This document shows, piece by piece, positions 54,991 to 63,228 of a DNA stretch of 64,000 nt. A model generated the notes under the pieces. That model saw nothing but the letters and a program-made list of their open reading frames with translations. It was not told the origin of the DNA and ran no database searches. Position numbers and translations under genes: made by a program. This DNA is from Tardibacter sp963781025. GTDB taxonomy: Bacteria; Pseudomonadota; Alphaproteobacteria; Sphingomonadales; Sphingomonadaceae. Each line of letters starts with the position of its first letter. Position 1 is the first letter of the stretch. The stretch spans positions 1,488,001 through 1,552,000 of the forward strand of contig CAWADU010000003.1 in assembly GCA_963781025.1 (NCBI GenBank), in the 5' to 3' direction.

Positions 54991-56684
54991 TTCGCCGCCG
55001 CTTCTTTCATCGCAGGATGACGACTGTAGAGCCACTTCTGCTGCAGGATCGTGAGGGTGTTGGATACCACCCAGTAAAGCTGCAGCCCCGCCGCGAACGG
55101 CGCCATGATCACCATAAACATCCAGGGCATGATCGCGAAGACCTGTTTTTGAATGTCATCGGTGGGCGCCGGATTGAGTTTCTGCTGCAGCCACATGGTG
55201 ATGCCAAGCAGGACCGGCAGGACGCCGATTGCAAGGACGTGAGGCGGGGTGAAGGGCAGCAGTCCGAACAGGTTGATGGGCGTCAGCGGATCGGGCGCGG
55301 ACAGATCCTTGATCCACAGCGCGAACGGCTGGTGACGCATCTCGATCGTCAGCATCAACACCTTGTAAAGCGCGTAGAAGATCGGGATCTGCAGCACGAT
55401 CGGCAGACACCCCGCCAGCGGATTGACCTTTTCCTCCTGGTAGAGCTTCAGCATCTCCTGCTGCTGGCGCGCCTTGTCGTCCTTGAACTTCTCCTGGATG
55501 GCCTTCATCTTGGGCTGGAGCGCGCGCATCGACGCCATCGAGGAAAACTGCTTCTGCGCGACCGGAAACATCAGTCCGCGAACGGTGACCGTGAGCAGAA
55601 TGATCGCCACACCGAAGTTGCCGACCATGCGGAACAGCCAATGCAGCAGCGCAAAGATCGGCTTTTCGAACCAGTAGAACCAGCCCCAGTCGATCGCCTT
55701 GTCGAAATGGACGATGCCAAGCTCCTGCTCATAGCGGTCGAGCAGTTGCACTTCCTTGGCGCCCGCGAACATATGACTGGTCGTCGTTGCGACCTTGCCG
55801 GGTTGAATGATGGTCACGGGCAGCGCCATGTCGGCCTGATAGCGACCGCCTGCCGCACGGAATCCGGAATCGACCGCTGTCTTTTGATCGGGGATCATTG
55901 CGGTCAGCCAATATTTATCGGTAAAGCCGATCCAGCCGCCGGTGGTTGAAAAGCGCGTGCCCGCCGAACCTTGTTTGTCCAGGTCCGTGAAGTTGACGCT
56001 GTAATTGGCCTTGCCGTCGAACACGCCGATCGGTCCGGTATGGATCGTCCAGCTGCCCTTGTCCTTCGACACGCCGTCGCGCGCAGCCAGTGTCCATGGC
56101 CGCACCGCGACCGGACCGGCACCGGCGTTGGCAACGCTCTGCGTCACGGTCAGCATATAGTCGTTGTCGAGTGCAAGCCCGATCTCGAACTTCTGGCCCG
56201 CTCCATTATCCCAGCTTAGCGTCACGGGCTTGCCCGGCTCGAGCACGGGCGCGGAGGGTGTCCACAGAGTGTTCGGGTCCGGCAGCTTCACACCCTCGCC
56301 CGACCAGCCAAGCTGGAGGAAATAGGCGTCCTGTGTCCCCGAGGGCGAAAGCAGGCGAACCGGCGGCGAGTTCCGGTCGATCGTCTCGGGATGCTTCAGC
56401 AGCATCAGATCATCGATCCGCGCGCCGACAAGATTGATCGAGCCGGAAAGGGACGGCGAACGAACCGGCAGCCTCTTGCCTTCGGCCAGAACCAGTTTCC
56501 GGTCCCGCAACGGGGCGGCGGTTTCCGCCGCGGGAGAAGTGGCAGGTTGCGCCGCGGTCGTCCCGCTTTCCACCTTGGCAGGCGGCGCAGTATGTGGCGT
56601 GAACTTCTCCGACAGCCCGCTCCAGCCGAACAGCACCAAGGCCGACAGCACGAGCGCCAGAATCATATTGCGCGAATCAGTCAC
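54987..56684 (-). CDS. yidC: Membrane protein insertase YidC
   Basis: A 565-residue insertase that folds and inserts inner-membrane proteins with or without Sec. It has an N-terminal helix (MILALVLSALVLFGWSG), a large periplasmic P1 domain (about 60-340), and the conserved core with FGVAIILLTVTVRGLMFPVA (strictly conserved Arg) and QKFKDDKARQQQE-like coil (here EKF at its start). Length matches Gram-negative YidC. It is preceded by yidD. Confidence 0.96.
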   Translation of the reverse strand: MTDSRNMILALVLSALVLFGWSGLSEKFTPHTAPPAKVESGTTAAQPATSPAAETAAPLRDRKLVLAEGKRLPVRSPSLSGSINLVGARIDDLMLLKHPETIDRNSPPVRLLSPSGTQDAYFLQLGWSGEGVKLPDPNTLWTPSAPVLEPGKPVTLSWDNGAGQKFEIGLALDNDYMLTVTQSVANAGAGPVAVRPWTLAARDGVSKDKGSWTIHTGPIGVFDGKANYSVNFTDLDKQGSAGTRFSTTGGWIGFTDKYWLTAMIPDQKTAVDSGFRAAGGRYQADMALPVTIIQPGKVATTTSHMFAGAKEVQLLDRYEQELGIVHFDKAIDWGWFYWFEKPIFALLHWLFRMVGNFGVAIILLTVTVRGLMFPVAQKQFSSMASMRALQPKMKAIQEKFKDDKARQQQEMLKLYQEEKVNPLAGCLPIVLQIPIFYALYKVLMLTIEMRHQPFALWIKDLSAPDPLTPINLFGLLPFTPPHVLAIGVLPVLLGITMWLQQKLNPAPTDDIQKQVFAIMPWMFMVIMAPFAAGLQLYWVVSNTLTILQQKWLYSRHPAMKEAAAK

Positions 56685-56700
56685 GCGAAATCCTTTTCAA

Positions 56701-56913
56701 TCATGGGACCGGGTCCCAGCCCGAGCCGCCCCAGGGATGGCAGCGGACGATGCGTTTCAACGTCAGCCAGATTCCCTTGAGAGCCCCATAGCGCGACAAA
56801 GCCTCTATCGCATAGGCCGAGCATGAAGGTGTGAAGCGACAGCTTGGCGGCAGTACTGCCGAAAACGTCCATTGCCACAGACGGGCGGCGGCTATGAGCG
56901 CCCGTGCAATCAT
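56701..56913 (-). CDS. yidD: Membrane protein insertion efficiency factor YidD
   Basis: A 70-residue YidD. The family core CRFTPSCSAYAIEALSRYG and RCHPWGGSGWDPVP are both complete. It assists YidC-dependent insertion. Its ATG overlaps the rnpA stop by 4 bases (56910-56913). Confidence 0.95.
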   Translation of the reverse strand: MIARALIAAARLWQWTFSAVLPPSCRFTPSCSAYAIEALSRYGALKGIWLTLKRIVRCHPWGGSGWDPVP

Positions 56914-57251
56914 CGTTGCGGACGCCCCCCTTCGGCTGCGGACGCCTTTCGCAGCGCCTTCGTCAGCTCGGTTTCAAGGAGAGAATAATCGCGTTCGACG
57001 CCGCCGGCACGACCAATTAATACATGGTCCGCACCGGCCATGCCACCTACTGGCAGCAGATCGCGCGCCAAAGCCCGGAACCGGCGCTTCATGCGGTTGC
57101 GGACCACGGCGCCGCCGATTTTCTTGGTGACGGTTATGCCGATACGCATGGCGGAATCGCCATCTTCACGCCGACGGACCAGCAGGATGAAGCCGGGCAT
57201 AGGCACACGTTTCCCGGCGTTCGCCGCCAGGAAGTCACGGCGTGCGGTAAT
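56910..57251 (-). CDS. rnpA: Ribonuclease P protein component, no standard start codon
   Basis: The conserved RnpA body is complete: RRDFLAANAGKRVPMPGFIL, MRIGITVTKKIGGAVVRNRM and KRRFRALARDLL. It binds the RNase P RNA for tRNA 5' maturation. No ATG, GTG or TTG lies in frame between the rpmH stop and this body; ATT at 57251 (giving 113 residues) and CTG at 57260 are the only candidates, and a GAGG lies just ahead of the ATT. A sequence error in the start codon is equally possible. Confidence 0.88.
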   Translation of the reverse strand: MTARRDFLAANAGKRVPMPGFILLVRRREDGDSAMRIGITVTKKIGGAVVRNRMKRRFRALARDLLPVGGMAGADHVLIGRAGGVERDYSLLETELTKALRKASAAEGGRPQR

Positions 57252-57256
57252 CTGCC

Positions 57257-57392
57257 TCAGGCAGACAGCTTCTTGCGGCCCCTCGCGCGGCGTGCGGCCA
57301 GCACCTTGCGGCCGCCCACGGTCGCCGAGCGTGAACGAAAGCCGTGACGGCGCTTCCGAACGAGTTCGGCTGGGCTGGTAGGTGCGCTTCAT
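57257..57392 (-). pseudogene. rpmH: 50S ribosomal protein L34, one extra base
   Basis: The start MKRTYQPS is exact for L34, but the frame slips after the eighth codon. Dropping one base near 57365-57368 (CCGAACTC) gives LVRKRRHGFRSRSATVGGRK followed by VLAARRARGRKKLSA and a TGA at 57257-57259, a complete 44-residue L34. The interval is 136 bases, one more than needed for 44 codons plus stop. L34 is a core ribosomal protein, so a sequence error is likely. Confidence 0.9.
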
Positions 57393-57426
57393 CGGTCATC
57401 CCCGGAATCAAAACGAATAATCACAA

Positions 57427-57455
57427 ACGAAAATGGCCGGGCAATCTGTCCGGCC
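57427..57455 (-). terminator. Terminator after the 92-residue membrane protein gene
   Basis: On the minus strand GGCCGG and CCGGCC pair around a 9-base loop and are followed by ATTTTCGTTTG. It lies 40 bases after the stop of the small membrane-protein gene and separates it from rpmH. Confidence 0.6.
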
Positions 57456-57494
57456 GGAATCAGGCGTGGGCGATAGTCCGAGATCGCCCGAGTG

Positions 57495-57773
57495 TCAATC
57501 GCCGCCACCATTTTTGCGTCGGCGCCCGAGGCCCTTATCGGCAAAATGGCCCAGCATCGGCCAACGCCGCTTCAGGCGAACATATTGCTTTTTCGCCCAA
57601 AGGGAATTCTTCAGCGCCAACGCAAGGCCGAGGGCAAAGACGATGATACCGCCGGGGCCGGGAATCACGCCAACGACCGGCGATGCCACGATTAGGACAA
57701 CGCCAAGTACGAAAAGGCAAAGCCGCCACTTTTCCGGCACCCCGCCTCGTCCCGCTGGAATATGATGAGACAT
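57495..57773 (-). CDS. Small membrane protein of unknown function
   Basis: A 92-residue protein with two adjoining hydrophobic stretches (LCLFVLGVVLIVASPVVG and IIVFALGLALALKNSLW) joined by a PGPGG turn, followed by a basic tail rich in Arg and Lys. The PGPGG hairpin resembles PGPGW-type small membrane proteins. No function is known. It lies upstream of rpmH on the same strand with its own terminator. Confidence 0.7.
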   Translation of the reverse strand: MSHHIPAGRGGVPEKWRLCLFVLGVVLIVASPVVGVIPGPGGIIVFALGLALALKNSLWAKKQYVRLKRRWPMLGHFADKGLGRRRKNGGGD

Positions 57774-57952
57774 TGAATGAATGTGGGGGCCAAGCGCCGG
57801 TTCACAAGCCGAGGAAAGGACGTTTGACCTTGCATGCCTTTCGCCGACCCGGCAGAATGTTACGTCGGCGCGTTCAACCGTTGTTCAGGGCCGTTATGGC
57901 AATCAACAGTCAGCCTGGGCCCCGTAATCCAGGCATATAAGCAGGTGGTTCG

Positions 57953-58585
57953 ATGCGTATTCATGCCTTGATTGCTGCCGCATTGCTGATGCTGTCGGCC
58001 TGCGCCACTCCCTTTCAGTCCAGGGTTTCGCGTTTTCAGCAGATGCCGGCCCCATCCGGCCAAAGTTTTGTGATTCAGGCGGCCGACCGGCAGAAGGCCG
58101 ACAGCCTGGAATTCAACCAATACGCAAGCCTGGTGCGTGAGCGGCTGATCGCCCAGGGGTATCAACCCGCTTCGTCGCAGCTCCGGCCAACGCTCGTCGT
58201 CGATCTCGATTATGGCGTGAACGACGGTCGCGAGAAAATTGATACCCGGCCCGGCACCGGCATGTGGGGCCCATGGGGATGGGGTTGGGGTCATCGTTGG
58301 TGGCGGAGTGGTTGGTATGATCCGTTCTGGGGTCCGTGGGGCCCGTGGGATCAGCCCGAAGTCTATAGCTACACCGTCTATAACAGCTTCCTTGAGATGA
58401 GGATTGCTCGAACCGGCACCGGCGAACGCGTGTTTGAAGGCCGTGCCGAGGCGCTTACGCGATCGGACGACCTGACGACGTTGGTACCCAATCTGGTCCA
58501 GGCGATGTTCACCAATTTTCCTGGCCGCTCCGGCGAGACGGTGAAGATCAAGCTTCCGCCTCCTCAGCGAACCAAAGGGCGCTAA
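57953..58585 (+). CDS. DUF4136 lipoprotein with Trp/Gly-rich insert
   Basis: A 210-residue lipoprotein: signal with lipobox LSAC (Cys17), then a DUF4136 domain (FQQMPAPSGQSFVIQAADRQ, YASLVRERLIAQGYQPAS, LVVDLDYGVNDG), interrupted by a stretch of about 35 residues dominated by Trp, Gly and Pro (coding 58258-58357). The domain resumes with SYTVYNSFLEMRIART. Such proteins are envelope-associated and of unknown function. Confidence 0.82.
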   Translation: MRIHALIAAALLMLSACATPFQSRVSRFQQMPAPSGQSFVIQAADRQKADSLEFNQYASLVRERLIAQGYQPASSQLRPTLVVDLDYGVNDGREKIDTRPGTGMWGPWGWGWGHRWWRSGWYDPFWGPWGPWDQPEVYSYTVYNSFLEMRIARTGTGERVFEGRAEALTRSDDLTTLVPNLVQAMFTNFPGRSGETVKIKLPPPQRTKGR

Positions 58586-58669
58586 TTTCCCGTTGCACTG
58601 CGAGGCCACCGGAACGCCGCTGCTTTTTCGTGCTTGCCGCCAGCCCCGGATTCAGTAACGCTGGCCCGC

Positions 58670-59161
58670 ATGACAGGGGAGCTGAAGGCCACAGAGCCAG
58701 CGATATCACGCACCTACATGGTCGTGATCGATGAAACCGAGGAGGCGCAAGTAGCTTTGCGCTTTGCCACGCGCCGCGCGAGCAAGACCGGCGGACATGT
58801 GCTGATACTTGCAGTCATCCCGCCAACGGAATTCATGCAGTGGGGTGGCGTGCAGGCGGCCATGGAAGAAGAAGCAATCGCCAGGGCCGAGGGTCTGCTC
58901 GCGCAGATCGCGGGCGAAATGATGGACGAAGCGGGGATTCGGCCGGCGATCATGGTGCGCCATGGTGAACCAGCGGATGCGGTTTCGAAGCTGCTCGCCA
59001 GCGACGAAGGCGTTCACGCGCTGGTGCTGGGCGCGGCGGCGAAGGGCGGCCCTGGCCCATTGGTCAGCCATTTCACCGGGGAGGCCGCCGGTCAGTTGAA
59101 ATGCCCGGTGATGATCATCCCCGGCGGTCTCAGCGACGATGAACTCGACCGGCTCAGTTAG
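58670..59161 (+). CDS. Universal stress protein (UspA family)
   Basis: A protein of about 163 residues with the Usp fold: TYMVVIDETEEAQVALRFA at the N-terminus and a C-terminal LVLGAAAKGGPGPLVSHFTG, where the G-x2-G-x9-G-S/T ATP loop is only partly matched. ATP binding is therefore uncertain. The ATG at 58670 is used; the TTG at 58634 adds 12 residues without similarity. It converges on nadC. Confidence 0.85.
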   Translation: MTGELKATEPAISRTYMVVIDETEEAQVALRFATRRASKTGGHVLILAVIPPTEFMQWGGVQAAMEEEAIARAEGLLAQIAGEMMDEAGIRPAIMVRHGEPADAVSKLLASDEGVHALVLGAAAKGGPGPLVSHFTGEAAGQLKCPVMIIPGGLSDDELDRLS

Positions 59162-59190
59162 CTCCTAATCGACCGGCGAGATGACTGCAG

Positions 59191-60039
59191 TTATGCGGGC
59201 GCGAGGTCCAGGCCGATATCGGCGGCGGGCGCGGATTGGGTGAGCCGCCCGACGGAAATGTAGGTGACGCCGGTTTCGGCAATGGCGCGAATGGTGTCGA
59301 GCCTGACGCCGCCGCTCGCCTCGGTCGGGATCCGGCCCGCGACCAGCGCGACCGCCTGCCGCAGCGTTGGCACATCCATGTTGTCGAGCAACAACCGCGT
59401 CGCGCCTGCCGCCAGAGCCGGCTCGATCTGCGCCAGTCCGTCCACCTCGACGATGACCTCGGCAATGCCTGCCGCCAGTGCGCGCCGGACCGCTTCGCCA
59501 ACGCCGCCAGCCACCGCGACGTGATTGTCCTTGATCATTGCCGCATCGTCGAGCCGCATGCGATGATTCTGCGCGCCACCCATGCGAATGGCATATTTCT
59601 CAAGCACGCGCAGGCCAGGGATGGTCTTGCGCGTATCGAGCAGGATGGCGCCCGTGCCCGCGATCGCATCAACATATGCTCGCGTCATCGTTGCGATGCC
59701 CGACAGATGCTGGACGGTGTTGAGCGCCGACCGTTCTGCCGTCAGCATGGCGCGCGCGCGGCCTTTCAGGCGCATCATATGGGTGCCCGGCGAAACCTTC
59801 GCGCCGTCTTCCACCAGCCGCTCCATCTCCACCTGCGGATCGAGCGCCTTGAAGAACGCCTCGGCGATGGGCAGTCCCGCGACGACGATCGCATCACGGC
59901 TATCCATCACGCCATCGAACCGAGCCTCCGCCGGGATGACGGCCGCCGAGGTAATGTCGCCGCCTTCGCCCAGATCCTCGGCGAGCGTCGAACGAACAAA
60001 TGTTTCGAGGTCGAAACCCGGCAATGCGAACTCAGCCAC
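59191..60039 (-). CDS. nadC: Quinolinate phosphoribosyltransferase
   Basis: A 282-residue decarboxylating enzyme converting quinolinate and PRPP to nicotinate mononucleotide in NAD synthesis. Motifs: LSGIATMTRAYVDAIAG, LDTRKTIPGLRVLEKYA, GGAQNHRMRLDDAAMIKDNH and LLDNMDVPTLRQAV. It overlaps nadA by 8 bases, giving a nadA-nadC operon. Confidence 0.95.
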   Translation of the reverse strand: MAEFALPGFDLETFVRSTLAEDLGEGGDITSAAVIPAEARFDGVMDSRDAIVVAGLPIAEAFFKALDPQVEMERLVEDGAKVSPGTHMMRLKGRARAMLTAERSALNTVQHLSGIATMTRAYVDAIAGTGAILLDTRKTIPGLRVLEKYAIRMGGAQNHRMRLDDAAMIKDNHVAVAGGVGEAVRRALAAGIAEVIVEVDGLAQIEPALAAGATRLLLDNMDVPTLRQAVALVAGRIPTEASGGVRLDTIRAIAETGVTYISVGRLTQSAPAADIGLDLAPA

Positions 60040-61045
60040 CGGTCACCTGCGGCCTGCCGACATCGCCCCGGCCCATGGCACCGCCCGAAATTTCGAGCAT
60101 GCGTTCTAGCGGTTTCAGCGCCTTCAACCGTGTGTCCTCGTCAATCTCGATGCGAGGTGTCAGATCGCGCAGGCTGAGGTACAGCTTCTCCAGTGTGTTC
60201 AACGCCATATAAGGGCACATATTGCAGTTGCAGTTGCCGTCCGCGCCCGGCGCACCGACAAACTTCTTGTGGGGCGCGGCCTTTTCCATCTGATGGATGA
60301 TGTGCGGTTCGGTCGCGACGATGATTGTCTCGGCCGGGCTGGCAAGCGCAAAGGCGAGGATCGAGGAGGTTGAACCGACGTGATCGGCGTGCTCGACGAT
60401 ATGATCGGGGCATTCGGGATGCGCTACCACCGGCGCATCCGGATATTGCGCCTTCAGCTTCAGCAGCTCGGTTTCCGAAAACGCCTCGTGCACAATGCAC
60501 GCTCCCGGCCACAACAGCATGTCGCGGCCCGTGACGCGATTGAGATACGCACCAAGATGCCTGTCCGGCCCGAAGATGATCTTCTGGTCTTTCGGCAACT
60601 GGTTGATGATCTTTTCCGCCGATGAACTGGTGACAATGATGTCGGACAATGCCTTCACCGCCGCCGAGCAGTTGATATAGCTGAGCGCGATATGGTCGGG
60701 ATGCTGCGAACGGAAGCGTGCGAACTGCTCCGGCGGACAACTGTCCTCCAGGCTGCACCCGGCGGCCATGTCGGGCAGCACGACCATCTTGTTGGGGCTC
60801 AGGATTTTCGCAACTTCCGCCATGAAGCGCACGCCGCAGAATGCGATCACATCGGCATCCGTCGCCGCCGCCTTGCGTGAAAGATCGAGGCTATCACCGA
60901 CGAAATCGGCAAGATCCTGGATCACCGGGTCCTGATAATAATGCGCGAGGATCACTGCATTGCGTTCCTTGCGAAGCCGATCGATCTCGGCGCGTACGTC
61001 GACGCCCGTCAGCGATCCACCCAGCATGTTCAGCCTAGCATCCAT
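60032..61045 (-). CDS. nadA: Quinolinate synthase A
   Basis: A 337-residue [4Fe-4S] enzyme condensing iminoaspartate with dihydroxyacetone phosphate. The cysteines expected for the cluster are in FCGVRFMAEV, GCSLEDSCPPEQF and NCNCNMCPYMALNTLEKLYL; VILAHYYQDPVIQDLADFVG is also diagnostic. It is followed by nadC and preceded by an MBL-fold gene whose stop overlaps its start by 11 bases. nadB, the usual source of iminoaspartate, is not adjacent. Confidence 0.95.
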   Translation of the reverse strand: MDARLNMLGGSLTGVDVRAEIDRLRKERNAVILAHYYQDPVIQDLADFVGDSLDLSRKAAATDADVIAFCGVRFMAEVAKILSPNKMVVLPDMAAGCSLEDSCPPEQFARFRSQHPDHIALSYINCSAAVKALSDIIVTSSSAEKIINQLPKDQKIIFGPDRHLGAYLNRVTGRDMLLWPGACIVHEAFSETELLKLKAQYPDAPVVAHPECPDHIVEHADHVGSTSSILAFALASPAETIIVATEPHIIHQMEKAAPHKKFVGAPGADGNCNCNMCPYMALNTLEKLYLSLRDLTPRIEIDEDTRLKALKPLERMLEISGGAMGRGDVGRPQVTGG

Positions 61046-61955
61046 GACCTGTTTCCAGCCTATCCTTGCAATTGTTGTTCTGCGTGTTCAGCGTCCATTC
61101 GCCATCCCGTTCGTCCACCTGTGCGCGGGATCGAAGGTCGATGAGATGCGCCTGGACGGAACGCCCGGCTGCCGTCGTCAAAGCCGGATCAAGGCCCACA
61201 TACATGCGCTCGACAAGGGCCGGTATTTCCCCCACACCCTCCTTCAGCAACGACAGGATCTGATATTCGCGCTGCCGGCGGTGCGTAAGCAGACCCCGCA
61301 CCAGCCGCTTCGGGTTTTCGATCGGTGATCCGTGGGTCGGATAATAGATTTTATCGTCACGAAGCAGCAGTTTTTCAAGGCTGCGCATATAATCCGCCAT
61401 GTCTCCGTCGGGTGGCGCCACGACCGTTGTCGACCAGCCCATCACATGATCGCCGGAAAACAGCGCTCCCCGTTCCCGACAGGCAAAGCATAGGTGGTTG
61501 GACGTATGGCCCGGCGTTGCAACCGCTTCCAGCGTCCAACCCGGTCCGGCAACAATATCGCCGTCCGCCATGACCGCATCGGGGCTGTAGGTCGGGTCAA
61601 AGCCCGCCTCGACGCGCGGCCCAACGTCGTCGATCACAAGCGGCGCACAGCCAATGATCTGGGCGCCTGTGGCCGCTTTCAGCGGGACAGCCGCAGGCGA
61701 ATGATCATAATGGGTATGCGTGACCAACACGTGGCTGACAGTTTTCCCGTTCACAGCCGACAGCAATGCCTCGACGTGGGCGGGATCGTTCGGACCGGGA
61801 TCGATGACGGCAACCGTCGCTTCGCCGACGATATATGTCCCGGTGCCATAGTAGGTAAATGGGCTGGGATTTCGGGCAAGCACGCGCCGGATGCCCGGTG
61901 CCACCTGTTCGACCGCGCCATAGGTGGGAGGAATATCGTTCGCCATTTTCTCCAT
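61035..61955 (-). CDS. MBL-fold metallo-hydrolase
   Basis: A protein of about 306 residues of the metallo-beta-lactamase fold. Zinc motifs: VTHTHYDHSPAAVPL (HxHxDH with Tyr at x), ATPGHTSNHLCF, FSGDHVMGW and the C-terminal YPTHGSPI. A C-terminal winged-helix follows, as in LACTB2/glyoxalase-like hydrolases. The substrate is unknown. The frame is open far upstream but the family part starts near the ATG at 61955. It overlaps nadA by 11 bases and is probably in that operon. Confidence 0.87.
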   Translation of the reverse strand: MEKMANDIPPTYGAVEQVAPGIRRVLARNPSPFTYYGTGTYIVGEATVAVIDPGPNDPAHVEALLSAVNGKTVSHVLVTHTHYDHSPAAVPLKAATGAQIIGCAPLVIDDVGPRVEAGFDPTYSPDAVMADGDIVAGPGWTLEAVATPGHTSNHLCFACRERGALFSGDHVMGWSTTVVAPPDGDMADYMRSLEKLLLRDDKIYYPTHGSPIENPKRLVRGLLTHRRQREYQILSLLKEGVGEIPALVERMYVGLDPALTTAAGRSVQAHLIDLRSRAQVDERDGEWTLNTQNNNCKDRLETGHGC

Positions 61956-62078
61956 GTGGCGATATCGGGCCGCCCTGCCAAGAGTATTCGAAACGATCGG
62001 GATGCTTGACCCGAAGGTTGCGGTACAATTCAAAGGCCGGGGGTGTTTATCACAGGAGTCGGACAGGCCGTGACGGCG

Positions 62079-62714
62079 ATGGATGAGATTAACTGGATCG
62101 TCGAACCAGGCCTTACCGACTATGAAGAAGCGCTGGCGGCAATGGAGCATCACGCTGAAGCAATTCGGGCTGAAGGCGCGCGCGAGCGGGTTTGGCTGGT
62201 CGAACACCCGCCAGTCTACACTGCCGGAACCAGCGCCAGGCCGGAAGATCTTATCGATCCCAACCGTTTCCCCGTCGTGACAGCGGGAAGAGGCGGACAA
62301 TATACCTACCACGGCCCGGGTCAGCGCGTCGGCTATGTCATGCTGGACCTGGACAAGCGCGGACATGACATCCGGCGGTTCGTCCATGCGCTGGAGCAGT
62401 GGATTGCCGATGCACTGGCCGCATTCGACGTATCTGCTTTTGCCGTCGACGGACGCGTCGGGCTGTGGGTCCACACGCCCCAGGGCGAGGCGAAGATCGC
62501 CGCCATCGGTATTCGCGTACGACGCTGGGTCACCTTTCATGGCTTTGCCGTGAATGTCGCCCCGATGCTGGATCATTTCGCGGGAATTGTTCCCTGCGGG
62601 CTTCCGGATTATGCCGTCACCAGCCTCGCCGCGCTTGGAAAAAGCTGCACCATTCAAGATGTCGACGCCAGCCTTCGGGCATCATTGCCGGCTTTCCTCG
62701 ACCGGCTAAGTTGA
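62079..62714 (+). CDS. lipB: Octanoyl-[ACP]:protein N-octanoyltransferase
   Basis: A 211-residue LipB that moves octanoate from ACP to lipoyl domains. Key motifs: GRGGQYTYHGPGQRVGYVML, EAKIAAIGIRVRRWVTFHG (catalytic Lys) and GIVPCGLPDYAVTSL (catalytic Cys). The ATG at 62079 is used because MDEINWIVEPGLTDY matches the family start; GTG codons at 62043 and 62070 are in-frame alternatives. Divergent from the MBL gene. Confidence 0.95.
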   Translation: MDEINWIVEPGLTDYEEALAAMEHHAEAIRAEGARERVWLVEHPPVYTAGTSARPEDLIDPNRFPVVTAGRGGQYTYHGPGQRVGYVMLDLDKRGHDIRRFVHALEQWIADALAAFDVSAFAVDGRVGLWVHTPQGEAKIAAIGIRVRRWVTFHGFAVNVAPMLDHFAGIVPCGLPDYAVTSLAALGKSCTIQDVDASLRASLPAFLDRLS

Positions 62715-62836
62715 CACGCAGTGGATAGGAATTCATGCACGAGCGGTCGGCGGTTTGTTGAGAGCCGCTGGTGATGTGTTTAGGCTATCACCCGTCAGGT
62801 GCCGTTAGACCGGGTGAATTCGAGGAGAGTTTTTGC

Positions 62837-63088
62837 ATGAGTGATATCCGATCAAAGATGCAAATTGCCATGTTCGTATCGGCCGCGGCAATCACGCTCC
62901 TCGCCTGCGGCGGTGGCGACAAATCTGCTGACACGGGCAACACGGCCACGACCGAGATGCTCAGCACCGAAACGACGCTTGATGGCACGACCAACGACGC
63001 CACCTCGCTGGACGCCGCCGCTGGCAGCAATAACGAAGTAGCCGCGCCTGCGAACGAGGTTGCCGCCGACAATTCGGTGGCACCGTAA
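62837..63088 (+). CDS. Small Thr/Asn/Ala-rich lipoprotein, unknown
   Basis: An 83-residue protein with a lipobox signal (MFVSAAAITLLACGGGD, Cys24) followed by an acidic, low-complexity mature part made mainly of Thr, Asn, Ala, Asp and Glu with repeats of the NEVAA type. The ATG has GAGGAGAG 8-10 bases upstream. No domain is recognised; it is probably a surface or periplasm-facing anchor peptide. Confidence 0.7.
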   Translation: MSDIRSKMQIAMFVSAAAITLLACGGGDKSADTGNTATTEMLSTETTLDGTTNDATSLDAAAGSNNEVAAPANEVAADNSVAP

Positions 63089-63118
63089 CCATCCCATACC
63101 AGTGGTGTTGGGGTGGAT

Positions 63119-63136
63119 CCGGCCGGAAGCGGCCGG
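63119..63136. terminator. Perfect GC hairpin after the small lipoprotein gene
   Basis: CCGGCCG, loop GAAG and CGGCCGG form a perfect 7-base stem about 30 bases after the lipoprotein stop. The nearest T-run (CTTTTTG) is about 20 bases further on, so termination is possible but not textbook. Confidence 0.35.
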
Positions 63137-63228
63137 GCCCGCCATCCGCCAAGCTTTTTGATCTGCTACCGAACGTGCAATGCGGCGCTGATTGGCTTCT
63201 CATTGTGCATTTTTGAAAGGCTGACGCC

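Noticed and set aside
57405..57425. DnaA-box-like AATAATCACA upstream of rpmH
   Set aside because: Two mismatches to TTATNCACA, a single site, and no dnaA or other origin genes nearby.
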